Shown: piece by piece, positions 8,383 through 17,053 of the stretch
Numbering within the stretch: position 1 is the first letter of the stretch
Layout of the letters: every line of letters begins with the position of its first letter
Origin: Nonomuraea endophytica
GTDB lineage: Bacteria; Actinomycetota; Actinomycetes; Streptosporangiales; Streptosporangiaceae
DNA length: 64,000 nucleotides
Assembly: GCF_014203235.1 (NCBI RefSeq)
Contig: NZ_JACHIN010000003.1
Coordinates: 301,590 to 365,589 of the forward strand
Direction of reading: 5' to 3'
Notes under the pieces: generated by a model
The model's input: the letters and a program-made list of their open reading frames with translations, nothing else
Databases searched by the model: none
Told to the model about the DNA's origin: nothing
Made by a program: the position numbers and the translations under genes

Positions 8383-9684
8383 TCAGCCGATCCGCTCGCG
8401 GCGGCCGAGGATGCCCTGCGGCCGGAAGAGCAGGACGATGATGAGTACGGCCAGCGCGCCCACACTCTTGAGCTCAGGAGAGATCCAGAGGGTGGACAGC
8501 TGGATGAACAGGCCCACGATGAGGGAGCCGACCAGCGCGCCGAAGGCGGTGCCGAGGCCGCCCAGCGTGACTCCGGCGAAGATGAGCAGCAGGATGTCCT
8601 GGCCCATCGTGAACTTCACGGTCTGCGACAGACCGAGCAGGATGCCGGCCAGCGCCGCGATGGCGCCGCCCGCGGTCCAGATGACGCGGATGACCCGGTC
8701 GACGTTGATGCCGGAGGAGGCGGCGAGCGCCGGGTTGTCGGCCACTGCCCGCGCGGCCTTGCCGGTGCGGGTCTTGAGCAGCGCGATGCCGACGATGACG
8801 AGCACGGCCAGTTCGATGGCCATCATGATGAAGTTCTTGGGCGCCGCGGTGATCGGGCCGACGGTGATGCCCGCCTGGGCGTTGAACTCGGTGTACGGCT
8901 CGCTGTCACCGCCGTGCAGGAACAGGAAGAGGAAGCGCAGGAACATCGCCACGCCGATGGAGATGATCATCATGGCGATGACGCCGGTGCCCCGCCTGCG
9001 CAGCTGCCCCCAGAAGAAGCGGTCCTGGAGGTAGCCGAAGGCGCCGCCGACCAGCACCGCGATGATCGCGGACGGGATGACGCCCAGGCCGAAGCCGACG
9101 TTGAAGAGATAGGCGATCAGCGCTCCGAACGTCACCAGCTCGCCGTGGGCGAAGTTGGTGAGCTTGGTGGTGCCGAAGATGAGCGACAGGCCCATCGCGG
9201 CGAGCGCGATGATCAGGCCGAGGTTGAAACCCTCGAAGGTGAGCTGTGCGGCCCGGGTCCAGAAACTGCTGTCGCTGGTGTCGGTGGGAGCCGGAGCCCC
9301 GGGAGTCTGCTCGCCACCCGCCTTAGGAACCAGGGCGAACAGGACAGTGGAGCAGTTGTCCTTATAAACCGTCGGGGTGCGGACGTTGTTGCCGCCGCGG
9401 ACCTCAGCGGTCTGAGGGAGCGAGCTGACATCCAGGGTGACCTTGTACTTCCCCGGTTTGTCGACCTGGACGTCCCATGTGCCTTGGGCGTTACTGGCGA
9501 CCTCCTTGACGGGTTTTCCGTCTTCGGTGGTCACGACGATTTTCGCGCCGTTCACTGGCTGGCCTTGGAGTTTGAGTGTTCCCTTCACTCCCTGACAGTC
9601 GGCAGGCCCCGCGGACGCGGGGCTGGCGAGCAGGAAGATCAGTCCACCCAGGAAGGCCGTGAACGCGATCACGGCTCTGCGCAA
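8383..9684 (-). CDS. livH: LivH-type ABC permease with an N-terminal secreted Ig-like domain
   Basis: About 433 residues if translation begins at the TTG at 9684-9682, which has GAGGGAG 5 nt upstream; a longer in-frame reading from 9822 lacks such a site and adds residues unlike any leader. The first 25 residues form a signal peptide (RRAVIAFTAFLGG... ASPASA). Residues of about 27-105 resemble a carboxypeptidase-regulatory/Ig-like beta domain (GTLKLQGQPVNGAKIVVTTE; TWDVQVDKPGKYKVTLDVS). A Pro/Thr linker leads to a complete LivH permease (NLGLIIALAAMGLSLIFGTTKLTNFAHGE begins the core). An extracytoplasmic Ig-like domain on the permease is uncommon in model LivH proteins and could dock the lipoprotein receptors. 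Confidence 0.88.
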   Translation of the reverse strand: MRRAVIAFTAFLGGLIFLLASPASAGPADCQGVKGTLKLQGQPVNGAKIVVTTEDGKPVKEVASNAQGTWDVQVDKPGKYKVTLDVSSLPQTAEVRGGNNVRTPTVYKDNCSTVLFALVPKAGGEQTPGAPAPTDTSDSSFWTRAAQLTFEGFNLGLIIALAAMGLSLIFGTTKLTNFAHGELVTFGALIAYLFNVGFGLGVIPSAIIAVLVGGAFGYLQDRFFWGQLRRRGTGVIAMMIISIGVAMFLRFLFLFLHGGDSEPYTEFNAQAGITVGPITAAPKNFIMMAIELAVLVIVGIALLKTRTGKAARAVADNPALAASSGINVDRVIRVIWTAGGAIAALAGILLGLSQTVKFTMGQDILLLIFAGVTLGGLGTAFGALVGSLIVGLFIQLSTLWISPELKSVGALAVLIIVLLFRPQGILGRRERIG

Positions 9685-10171
9685 TGGTGCTCCCTCTATT
9701 AGGTCAAGGCGGGGCTTGGGTTGTACCCCTCCATCTCGACACGCGGGCATCGCAGGCACAACTGGGATGCTGTGGCGGGAGCCTATTCCGGCGACGTCCG
9801 GTTCCGAACCGTTCGTCACCAATTAGTGATGCGGGTGTGTCGGTGATGTGAGCAAATAAGAAGGCAGGTCAGGGGCTAAATCGAGGTATACCCCTGGCAT
9901 GGGCGCGGAGCCGTACTAAAACGAGACCATAACGATCGGTCGGAAAGCGCTGCACAGGCGGGCGACGTATGCATCAAGCCCGGAAAGGTGGGATGACCCG
10001 CTTATTGAGCGGGCAAAGAATAGGGCGAGCCCGGGGGTGACCTTTGGGACCGTGTCCGGCTTCCCCGGCCCGACACGTTATCTACTCGGCCTCCCCGCGG
10101 GCTCTGTCCGGTCAACCGTAGCGACCCACGGGGGCCGTGTGCAAAGGGTGAGCCGAACTGCCTTCGCCGTC
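9685..10171. other. 487-bp gene-free region upstream of the liv operon
   Basis: No convincing gene is present on either strand. On the reverse strand a possible promoter (TTGCAC at 10144-10139, 18-nt spacer, TACGGT at 10120-10115) would give a leader of about 420 nt before livH. Imperfect stem-loops lie in between: GTGTC/GACAC near 10053-10077, CCCGCT/AGCGGG near 9999-10015 and CAGGGG/CCCCTG near 9869-9899. None matches a riboswitch that I recognise. Confidence 0.45.
10115..10144 (-). promoter_or_regulatory. Candidate promoter for the liv operon
   Basis: On the reverse strand TTGCAC (10144-10139) and TACGGT (10120-10115) are 18 nt apart and resemble a primary-sigma promoter. It lies just past the thioesterase stop codon and faces livH. 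Confidence 0.35.
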
Positions 10172-10576
10172 TCAGGCGTCACGCAGCATGCACGTGAGGC
10201 GTGAGGTGCACACGCGCCGGCCCTCCTCGTCGGTGATCTCGATCTCGAACGTGGCCAGCGAGCGGCCGCCGTGAATGCGCGTCGCCACGCCCGTGACGTG
10301 CCCGGACGTGGCCGCTCTGTGGTGGGTGGCGTTGATCTCGATGCCGACGGCGATGCGGCCCTCGCCGGCGTGGATCGCCGAGCCGACCGAGCCCAGGGTC
10401 TCCGCCAGCACGACCGACGCGCCGCCGTGCAGCAACCCGTACGGCTGGGTATTGCCCTCCACCGGCATGCGGCCCACCACGCGCTCCGCACTGGCCTCGA
10501 CGATCTCTATGCCCATACGCTCGGCGAGCGTGCCGCCGTGAAGGGAGTCGATGGTGACCCGGTCTATCTGCGTCAA
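10172..10576 (-). CDS. Hotdog-fold thioesterase (PaaI/YbdB-like)
   Basis: A 134-residue protein with the single hotdog-domain layout of acyl-CoA thioesterases. The family signature is visible in QPYGLLHGGASVVLAETLGSVG, in which the catalytic acidic residue sits on the long central helix, followed by GIEINATHHRAA and the C-terminal beta strands. It should hydrolyse acyl- or aryl-acyl-CoA thioesters in the cytosol; the substrate is unknown. The start is TTG at 10576 with GGAGG about 9 nt upstream. It is divergent from polA with a 62-bp gap. Confidence 0.85.
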   Translation of the reverse strand: MTQIDRVTIDSLHGGTLAERMGIEIVEASAERVVGRMPVEGNTQPYGLLHGGASVVLAETLGSVGSAIHAGEGRIAVGIEINATHHRAATSGHVTGVATRIHGGRSLATFEIEITDEEGRRVCTSRLTCMLRDA

Positions 10577-10638
10577 GGAGGAGCCTCCAGTCTTCCGAGC
10601 TCAGGTTTTCTGTCGCACTTGGAGACTAGGCTTCTGGT

Positions 10639-13329
10639 GTGCCGAAGAGTGAAGTGACCCCCAACCGCCCATGCCTGTTGCTCCTTGACGGGCATTCGCT
10701 GGCCTATCGCGCGTTCTACGCGCTCAAGGACGCCAACCTCATGACCACCGACGGTCAGCACACCGAGGCGGTCTACGGGTTCACCTCGATGCTGACCAAC
10801 ATCCTGCGCGACGAGCAGCCGACCCACGTGGCGGTGGCCTTCGACCGGTCGGAGCCCACGTTCCGGCACGAGGAATACTCCGAGTACAAGGCCAACCGCA
10901 GCGAGACGCCCGAAGACTTCAAGGGCCAGATGCAGCTCATCTACGAGCTGCTCGACACCCTGCGCGTGCCCCGGCTGTCCAAGGCCGGCTTCGAGGCCGA
11001 CGACCTCATCGCCACCCTGGCCACCCGCGCCTCCGGCGAGGACATGGACGTGCTGATCGTCACCGGCGACCGCGACGCGCTGCAACTCGTCAACGAGCGC
11101 GTGACCGTGCTCATGACCCGCCGCGGCATCAGCGACATGACGCGCTTCACGCCTGAGGCGGTCTTCGAGAAGTACGAGCTGACGCCCCAGCAGTATCCCG
11201 ACTTCGCCGCGCTGCGCGGCGACCCGAGCGACAACCTGCTGAGCATCCCCGGCGTGGGCGAGAAGACCGCCGCCAAGTGGGTGCGCGAGTTCGGCTCGCT
11301 GACCGAGCTGGTCGACCGGGTCGACGAGGTCAAGGGCAAGGTCGGCGACAAGCTGCGCGAGCACGTCGCCCAGGTGCTGATGAACCGCAGGCTCACCGAA
11401 CTGCTGCGCGACGTGCCGGTGGACGTCGAGGTCGCCGAGCTCACCCAGGGCGTCTGGGACCGCGAGGAGATCAACAAGCTCTTCGACACCCTGCAGATCC
11501 GCGGCGAGCTGCGTGAGCGCGTGTTCAAGGTGCTCGGCAGCGGCGAGGAGGAGCCCGAGCAGGGCTTCGAGGTCGAGACGATCATCCTCGGCCCCGACCG
11601 GGTGGCCGGCTGGCTGGAGGCGATGCCCGCGGGCCGCGCCGGCCTGGCGTTCAAGGGCGCCTACGGCAGCGGCACCGGCCGCATCGACGGCATCGCGATC
11701 GCCTCGCCCGACGGCACCGCCGCCCACATCGACCCGACCAAGCTCACCGAGGCCGACTTCGCCGCGCTCGGCGCCTGGCTGGCCGCCGACGACCGGCCCA
11801 AGGCCGTCCACGACGCCAAGGGGCCGCTGCTGGCCCTGTGGACGCAGGGCCTCGACCTGCGCGGCCTGAGTGCCGACACCGCGCTCGCCGCCTACCTCGC
11901 CATGCCGGGCCAGCGCACCTTCGCCCTCGAAGACCTCGCCCGCCGCTACCTCCACCGCGACCTCAAGGTCGAGGAGGAGTCGGGCGGGCAGGCGGCGCTG
12001 TTCGGCGACGACGAGGACGCCCCGGCCAAGGACCTCGCGCTGCGCGCCCACGCGGTGCGCGAGCTGGCCGACTCGCTGGAGACGTTCCTGTCCCAGCGCG
12101 GCGGCACCCAGCTGCTGGCCGACGTGGAGCTGCCGCTGGTGCGGGTGCTGGCCGAGCTGGAGCGGGCCGGCATCGCGGTCGACCACGACTACCTCACCGG
12201 CATGGAGGCGCAGTTCGCCGCCGCGGTCAAGCAGGCCGTGGAGGAGGCGCACCGGGTGGTGGGCGAGCAGTTCAACCTCGGCTCGCCCAAGCAACTGCAG
12301 GAGATCTTCTTCAACCAGCTCAACCTGCCCAAGACCAAGCGCACCAAGACCGGCTACTCCACCGACGCCGACCAGCTGGCCTGGCTGGCCACGCAGACCG
12401 ACCACGAGCTGCCGGTCATCATGCTGCGCCACCGCGACCAGCAGAAGCTGCGCCAGACCGTCGAGGGCCTGATCAAGGAGATCGCCGACGACGGCCGCAT
12501 CCACACCACGTTCAACCAGATCATCGCGGCCACCGGCCGGCTGTCGTCGGAGAAGCCCAACCTGCAGAACATCCCGATCCGCACCGCCGAGGGCCGCCGC
12601 ATCCGGCAGGGCTTCACGGTCGGCGAGGGCTACGAGACGCTGCTGACCGCCGACTACAGCCAGATCGAGCTGCGCATCATGGCGCACCTGTCGGGCGACG
12701 AGTCGCTGATCGCCGCGTTCGAGTCGGGCCACGACTTCCACGCCGCCACCGCCTCGCGGGTATTCGACCTGCCGCCGGAGCAGGTCGACGGCGAGCTGCG
12801 CGCGCGCATCAAGGCGATGAACTACGGCCTGGCCTACGGCCTGTCCGACTTCGGTCTCGCCGGGCAGCTCAACATCCCGGTGGCCGAGGCGCGGGCGCTG
12901 AAGGAGGAATACTTCGAGGAGTTCGGCGGCGTGCGCGACTTCCTCAACGCCATCGTCTCCCAGGCCCGCACCGACGGCTACACCGAGACGATCATGGGCC
13001 GCCGCCGCTACCTGCCCGACCTGACCAGCGACAACCGCCAGCGCCGCGAGATGGCCGAGCGCATGGCGCTCAACGCGCCCATCCAGGGCTCGGCGGCCGA
13101 CATCATCAAGGTCGCGATGCTCAACGTGCGCCAGGCGCTGGGCGAGGAGGGGCTGCGCTCGCGGATGCTGCTGCAGGTCCACGACGAGCTCGTGTTCGAG
13201 GCGGCGCCGGGCGAGCTGGAGCAGCTCAGGCAGCTCGTGACCGACCAGATGAACGCCGCCTACCAGCTTCGGGTGCCGCTGGAGGTCTCGGTGGGCGTGG
13301 GGCGTACGTGGGAGGACGCGGGGCACTGA
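10639..13329 (+). CDS. polA: DNA polymerase I
   Basis: An 896-residue family A DNA polymerase. The N-terminal 5'-3' exonuclease (about residues 10-300) has LLLDGHSLAYRAFYA, GFEADDLIATLA and GDPSDNLLSIPGVGEKTA. The middle region (about 310-490) corresponds to the 3'-5' exonuclease fold but lacks its usual acidic motifs, as in other actinobacteria. The polymerase domain has motif A DYSQIELR (about 670), motif B ARIKAMNYGLAYG (about 721) and motif C VHDE (about 847). It fills repair gaps and removes Okazaki primers. GTG start; a TAGGCT box at 10627-10632 lies 6 nt upstream, so the mRNA is probably leaderless. Confidence 0.97.
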   Translation: MPKSEVTPNRPCLLLLDGHSLAYRAFYALKDANLMTTDGQHTEAVYGFTSMLTNILRDEQPTHVAVAFDRSEPTFRHEEYSEYKANRSETPEDFKGQMQLIYELLDTLRVPRLSKAGFEADDLIATLATRASGEDMDVLIVTGDRDALQLVNERVTVLMTRRGISDMTRFTPEAVFEKYELTPQQYPDFAALRGDPSDNLLSIPGVGEKTAAKWVREFGSLTELVDRVDEVKGKVGDKLREHVAQVLMNRRLTELLRDVPVDVEVAELTQGVWDREEINKLFDTLQIRGELRERVFKVLGSGEEEPEQGFEVETIILGPDRVAGWLEAMPAGRAGLAFKGAYGSGTGRIDGIAIASPDGTAAHIDPTKLTEADFAALGAWLAADDRPKAVHDAKGPLLALWTQGLDLRGLSADTALAAYLAMPGQRTFALEDLARRYLHRDLKVEEESGGQAALFGDDEDAPAKDLALRAHAVRELADSLETFLSQRGGTQLLADVELPLVRVLAELERAGIAVDHDYLTGMEAQFAAAVKQAVEEAHRVVGEQFNLGSPKQLQEIFFNQLNLPKTKRTKTGYSTDADQLAWLATQTDHELPVIMLRHRDQQKLRQTVEGLIKEIADDGRIHTTFNQIIAATGRLSSEKPNLQNIPIRTAEGRRIRQGFTVGEGYETLLTADYSQIELRIMAHLSGDESLIAAFESGHDFHAATASRVFDLPPEQVDGELRARIKAMNYGLAYGLSDFGLAGQLNIPVAEARALKEEYFEEFGGVRDFLNAIVSQARTDGYTETIMGRRRYLPDLTSDNRQRREMAERMALNAPIQGSAADIIKVAMLNVRQALGEEGLRSRMLLQVHDELVFEAAPGELEQLRQLVTDQMNAAYQLRVPLEVSVGVGRTWEDAGH

Positions 13330-13341
13330 TCTCCGCTCTGC

Positions 13342-13380
13342 GACGGCGGGTCCGCTTCCGGGCCCGCCGTCCCGTTTTTC
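13342..13380 (+). terminator. Rho-independent terminator of polA
   Basis: GACGGCGGG (13342-13350) pairs with CCCGCCGTC (13363-13371) across a 12-nt loop, and a run of five T residues follows at 13375-13379. It begins 12 bp after the polA stop codon. Confidence 0.85.
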
Positions 13381-13537
13381 TACCCTCCGGTACGGCCCGC
13401 CGCGCCGCAAACCGGACATGTGTGATGTTGCACTGTGATGCGTGACATGGTCGGACATGGTGTGCCTTGGGCCTTCCGCGGAGGGCTTCTGGACTACCCT
13501 GGACCTTTGAAAATCCCCCGACCGGTACGGGAGTTCT

Positions 13538-14710
13538 GTGCGGCCCTCACTGTCATCCACGCGTGTCATCGGTGCGGCGAACGTCGCGGTCATCCTCGTC
13601 GCGGTCGTCGCCCTGATGATCATGCCGGGCGACGATCCGGGGGACCGGCCGCCGCCGGAGGCGGTCAAGGTGGGGCAGATCCAGCCGGCGCCCTCGTCGG
13701 GCCGGCCGTCCTCTCCAGGGCCGTCCGTGCAGCCGTCCGGGCAGCCGTCCGGGCAGCCGTCCGAGCCCGCACCGATCCCCACGGCGAGCCAGCCGCCGGC
13801 GGTGGTCGCCACGCCGGAGTTCGCCAGGCAGGTGAAGGCCAACGAGGCCGGGCTGGTGCCGATCATCATGTACCACCGCATCATCAAGAAGCGGATGGCC
13901 TCGATCGACCGCACCCCCGACCAACTGCGGCAGGAGCTGGAGAAGCTGGCCAAGCAGGGCTACGTGCCGATCACCGCGGCCGAGTTCGCCGCCGGGCGCA
14001 TCCAGGTGCCGGCCGGCAAGTTCCCCGTCGTGCTGACCTTCGACGACGGTCATTCGAGCCACTTCGCCCTGGACGACCAGGGACGGCCCGCCAAGAACAC
14101 CGCGGTCGCCATCATCTACGACGTCGCCCGCAAATACCCGTCCTTCCGGCCTGTCGCGACCTTCTGGGTCAATCACTACCCGTTCGGGCTGCAGAAGCAG
14201 GAGCAGCAGGCCTCGGCCGCGCAGTGGCTGCACAGGCAGGGCTTCGAGGTGGCCAACCACACCTGGACGCACCCCAACCTGCGGGCGATGGGCACCAAGA
14301 AGGTGCGCGAGCAGATCGCGCGGCTGGAGCGCATGCTGAAGAAGCTCGGAGTGCCGCCCTCCACGACGATGGCGCTGCCGTTCGGGAGCATGCCGCACAA
14401 GAAGAAGGCGGCCCGCAAGGGGGAGTGGGGCGGCGTGCGGTACGACTTCGACGCGGTCTTCCTGGCGGGGGCCGAGCCGTCGCTGTCACCCTTCGCCAAG
14501 GGGTACGATCCTGGTGCCGTCCAGCGGATCCAGAGCAACGGCAAGAAGGGCGAATGCCGTAAGTGGTGCTCGCAGTACTGGCTGGAATGGCTGCAGAAGC
14601 ACCCGGGCTGGCGCTATGTCTCCGACGGTGACCCCGACCGCGTCTCGGTGCCGAAGAAGCTTCAGGGTAATATCGCCGCGAAGCGGAGAGACCAGGTCAA
14701 CGCCTATTAG
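13538..14710 (+). CDS. Secreted or membrane-anchored polysaccharide deacetylase (NodB family)
   Basis: A 390-residue protein with an N-terminal hydrophobic segment (about residues 8-29), then a Pro/Ser/Gln-rich spacer that includes three PSGQ-type repeats, then a carbohydrate esterase 4 domain. Metal-site motifs are VVLTFDDG (the DD pair) and VANHTWTHPNL (HxxxH). The family removes N- or O-acetyl groups from peptidoglycan, chitin oligomers or other glycans outside the membrane. The spacer suggests it reaches into the wall. GTG start at 13538, with no strong ribosome site. It sits between polA and rpsA and is transcribed in the same direction, but after the polA terminator. Confidence 0.85.
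   Translation: MRPSLSSTRVIGAANVAVILVAVVALMIMPGDDPGDRPPPEAVKVGQIQPAPSSGRPSSPGPSVQPSGQPSGQPSEPAPIPTASQPPAVVATPEFARQVKANEAGLVPIIMYHRIIKKRMASIDRTPDQLRQELEKLAKQGYVPITAAEFAAGRIQVPAGKFPVVLTFDDGHSSHFALDDQGRPAKNTAVAIIYDVARKYPSFRPVATFWVNHYPFGLQKQEQQASAAQWLHRQGFEVANHTWTHPNLRAMGTKKVREQIARLERMLKKLGVPPSTTMALPFGSMPHKKKAARKGEWGGVRYDFDAVFLAGAEPSLSPFAKGYDPGAVQRIQSNGKKGECRKWCSQYWLEWLQKHPGWRYVSDGDPDRVSVPKKLQGNIAAKRRDQVNAY
13730..13763 (+). repeat. Three tandem 12-bp repeats inside the deacetylase linker
   Basis: CAGCCGTCCGGG occurs at 13730 and 13742, and all but its last two bases recurs at 13754. The in-frame repeat encodes the Q/P-S-G pattern of the wall spacer, so copy number could change spacer length by four residues at a time. 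Confidence 0.8.
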
Positions 14711-14745
14711 GCGCCGTGGTTCTCGAAGGTCATCGCCCTCTCGGA

Positions 14746-14774
14746 TTGACCCCCGCCGCTAGGTCTCATATGCT
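14746..14774 (+). promoter_or_regulatory. Primary-sigma promoter of rpsA
   Basis: TTGACC at 14746-14751, a 17-nt spacer and TATGCT at 14769-14774 form an excellent vegetative promoter. Transcription would start near 14781, leaving a 5' leader of about 140 nt before the rpsA ATG at 14923, long enough for autogenous control of the S1 gene. Confidence 0.75.
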
Positions 14775-14922
14775 GATCGCTGCGCTGTGGGCTCGCGCGC
14801 GCCTCAGACGGAGCGGGCTCGCGCTCGGTCACGTCGATGTCGTAATCCTCGGCTTGATGCGGAAGAGGGCCTGCCGCGCGCCGCCACATCGATATCTGTC
14901 CGCGTTCGGAGCAATTCCACAC

Positions 14923-16419
14923 ATGACGTCCAGCACTGAGGCCACCTCGAGCACCCCGCAGGTAGCGGTCAACGACATCGGGTCCGAGGAAGCCTTCCTC
15001 GCAGCGATCGACGAGACCATCAAGTACTTCAACGACGGCGACATCGTCGAGGGCACCGTCGTCAAGGTCGATCGAGACGAGGTTCTTCTCGACATCGGCT
15101 ACAAGACCGAGGGTGTCATTCCCTCGCGAGAGCTCTCGATCAAGCACGATGTCGACCCCGCGGACGTCGTGGAAGTCGGCGAACACGTAGAGGCCCTGGT
15201 TCTCCAGAAGGAGGACAAGGAGGGTCGCCTGATCCTGTCCAAGAAGCGTGCTCAGTACGAGCGCGCCTGGGGCACGATCGAGAAGATCAAGGACGAGGAC
15301 GGCATCGTCACCGGCACCGTCATCGAGGTCGTCAAGGGTGGTCTCATCCTCGACATCGGCCTCCGTGGCTTCCTCCCGGCCTCTCTGGTCGAGATGCGCC
15401 GGGTCCGTGACCTCCAGCCTTACGTCGGCCGCGAGCTCGAAGCGAAGATCATCGAGCTCGACAAGAACCGCAACAACGTGGTTCTGTCGCGTCGCGCCTG
15501 GCTTGAGCAGACGCAGTCCGAGGTCCGCCAGACCTTCCTCAACACCCTCCAGAAGGGCCAGGTCCGCAAGGGCGTCGTGTCCTCGATCGTCAACTTCGGT
15601 GCCTTCGTGGACCTGGGTGGCGTCGACGGTCTCGTCCACGTTTCGGAGCTGTCCTGGAAGCACATCGACCACCCGTCCGAGGTTGTCGAGGTCGGCCAGG
15701 AGGTCACCGTCGAGGTCCTCGACGTCGACATGGAGCGCGAGCGCGTCAGCCTCTCGCTCAAGGCGACGCAGGAAGACCCGTGGCAGCAGTTCGCCCGCAC
15801 CCACCAGATCGGCCAGGTCGTTCCCGGCCGGGTCACCAAGCTGGTGCCGTTCGGCGCGTTCGTTCGGGTCGAAGAGGGCATCGAGGGCCTGGTCCACATC
15901 TCCGAGCTGGCCGAGCGCCACGTGGAGATTCCGGAGCAGGTCGTCCAGGTCGGCGACGAGATCTTCGTCAAGATCATAGACATTGACCTCGACCGCCGTC
16001 GCATCAGCCTCTCGCTGAAGCAGGCGAACGAGGGTGTCGGCACCGAGGTCGAGTTCGACCCGACCCTCTACGGCATGGCCGCCACCTACGACGACCAGGG
16101 CAACTACATCTACCCCGAGGGCTTCGACCCCGAGACGGGTGAGTGGCTGGAGGGCTTCGACCGCCAGCGCGAGGAGTGGGAGCGGCAGTACGCCGAGGCC
16201 CAGACCCGCTTCGAGGCCCACAAGAAGCAGATCGAAGAGGCCCGCAAGGCCGAGGCAGAGGCCGGCGAGGCCGCTCCTTCGTCCTACAGCGGTGAGACGC
16301 CGGCTCCGGCCAGCTCCTCCTCCTCGACCTCGTCTTCGTCCGCTCCGGCCAGCGGCGCCCTGGCCTCCGACGAAGCTCTCGCGGCACTGCGCGAGAAGCT
16401 CGCCGGCGGGCAGAGCTAA
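14923..16419 (+). CDS. rpsA: 30S ribosomal protein S1
   Basis: A 498-residue protein with four S1 RNA-binding repeats (about residues 39-107, 125-190, 211-279, 296-366) and an acidic, Ser/Ala-rich C-terminal tail, the usual actinobacterial layout instead of six repeats. The start is the ATG at 14923 (MTSSTEATSS), with CGGAG 11 nt upstream and a promoter at 14746-14774; a longer in-frame reading from 14716 would begin upstream of that promoter. S1 helps mRNA bind the small subunit. It is bracketed by its own promoter and terminator, so it is monocistronic. Confidence 0.96.
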   Translation: MTSSTEATSSTPQVAVNDIGSEEAFLAAIDETIKYFNDGDIVEGTVVKVDRDEVLLDIGYKTEGVIPSRELSIKHDVDPADVVEVGEHVEALVLQKEDKEGRLILSKKRAQYERAWGTIEKIKDEDGIVTGTVIEVVKGGLILDIGLRGFLPASLVEMRRVRDLQPYVGRELEAKIIELDKNRNNVVLSRRAWLEQTQSEVRQTFLNTLQKGQVRKGVVSSIVNFGAFVDLGGVDGLVHVSELSWKHIDHPSEVVEVGQEVTVEVLDVDMERERVSLSLKATQEDPWQQFARTHQIGQVVPGRVTKLVPFGAFVRVEEGIEGLVHISELAERHVEIPEQVVQVGDEIFVKIIDIDLDRRRISLSLKQANEGVGTEVEFDPTLYGMAATYDDQGNYIYPEGFDPETGEWLEGFDRQREEWERQYAEAQTRFEAHKKQIEEARKAEAEAGEAAPSSYSGETPAPASSSSSTSSSSAPASGALASDEALAALREKLAGGQS

Positions 16420-16443
16420 CCAGCTCGGCAAGCGCTAAAGGAT

Positions 16444-16478
16444 CAAGCCCCGCACCCTCGTGGTGCGGGGCTTGTCCC
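16444..16478. terminator. Terminator of rpsA, probably bidirectional
   Basis: CAAGCCCCGCACC (16444-16456) pairs perfectly with GGTGCGGGGCTTG (16462-16474) over a 5-nt loop. It lies between rpsA and the converging gene that ends at 16493. Confidence 0.85.
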
Positions 16479-16492
16479 CTGTCCGGGGCCGG

Positions 16493-16960
16493 TCAGCCCG
16501 GTGTGGTCCTGGTGTAGGTGAGGCTGAAGTCGTGCGACCAGTCGGCGCCGTCCTTGGAGAACTCCCAGGCCGCGGCGAGCTTCCGGCCGTTCTCCTCGAA
16601 GACGCCGGTGAAGCGCTGGTTGAAGCCGGGCGCGTCGCGCCAGATCCGCCAGACGCCGTCCGCGAGCGTCATCTGGTAGACCCGGTGCACGCCGCGGGCG
16701 TCGGAGTGCAGGTAGGAGAAGACGCCGGTGGCGTCGTCCACGCCGATCAGGCAGATGGACGGCAAGGGTGAGTCCGACTGCCACTCCTGCGGGGCGTCGC
16801 CGTCGGCGGTGCCGTACGCGCGGAAGGCGAGGAACGCTCCGCCCTCGATCCACTCGAACACCGCGCGGCCGCCCGAGACGGTGTGGCCGCCGATATGGGC
16901 CTCGACGCTCCATTCGCCCACCAGGGCGTCGAGAGGGGCGAGTGCGGGGTTGCGTGCCAT
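16493..16960 (-). CDS. Small beta-barrel (DUF1579/lipocalin-like) protein
   Basis: A 155-residue soluble protein starting at the ATG at 16960 with a GAGGAGAG ribosome site just upstream. The opening LDALVGEWSVEA followed by alternating short beta strands (GGRAVFEWIEGGAFL; VYQMTLADGVWRIWRD; FTGVFEENGRKLAAAWE) is the pattern of DUF1579/lipocalin-like proteins, in which the conserved GxW motif opens the barrel. No signal peptide. A ligand cannot be inferred. It is divergent from the reductase gene 93 bp away. Confidence 0.7.
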   Translation of the reverse strand: MARNPALAPLDALVGEWSVEAHIGGHTVSGGRAVFEWIEGGAFLAFRAYGTADGDAPQEWQSDSPLPSICLIGVDDATGVFSYLHSDARGVHRVYQMTLADGVWRIWRDAPGFNQRFTGVFEENGRKLAAAWEFSKDGADWSHDFSLTYTRTTPG

Positions 16961-17053
16961 GAGGCTCTCCTCCGTGGTCAGACCCTCCGGTGCCATCCGG
17001 TAGGGTCGTCGGCCGTGCGTCCTGCACATCAAAGAGATCGAAGGAACGACCAT

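Noticed and set aside
9685..10171. Riboswitch such as c-di-AMP or an amino-acid class in the liv leader
   Set aside because: Short stem-loops exist, but conserved motifs of known classes are not present; nothing specific can be claimed.
10573..13953. A 1126-codon open frame on the strand opposite polA
   Set aside because: It is the mirror of a well-supported polA reading; residues are Val/Leu/Gly/Arg repeats typical of antisense frames in high-GC DNA, with no domain and no ribosome site.
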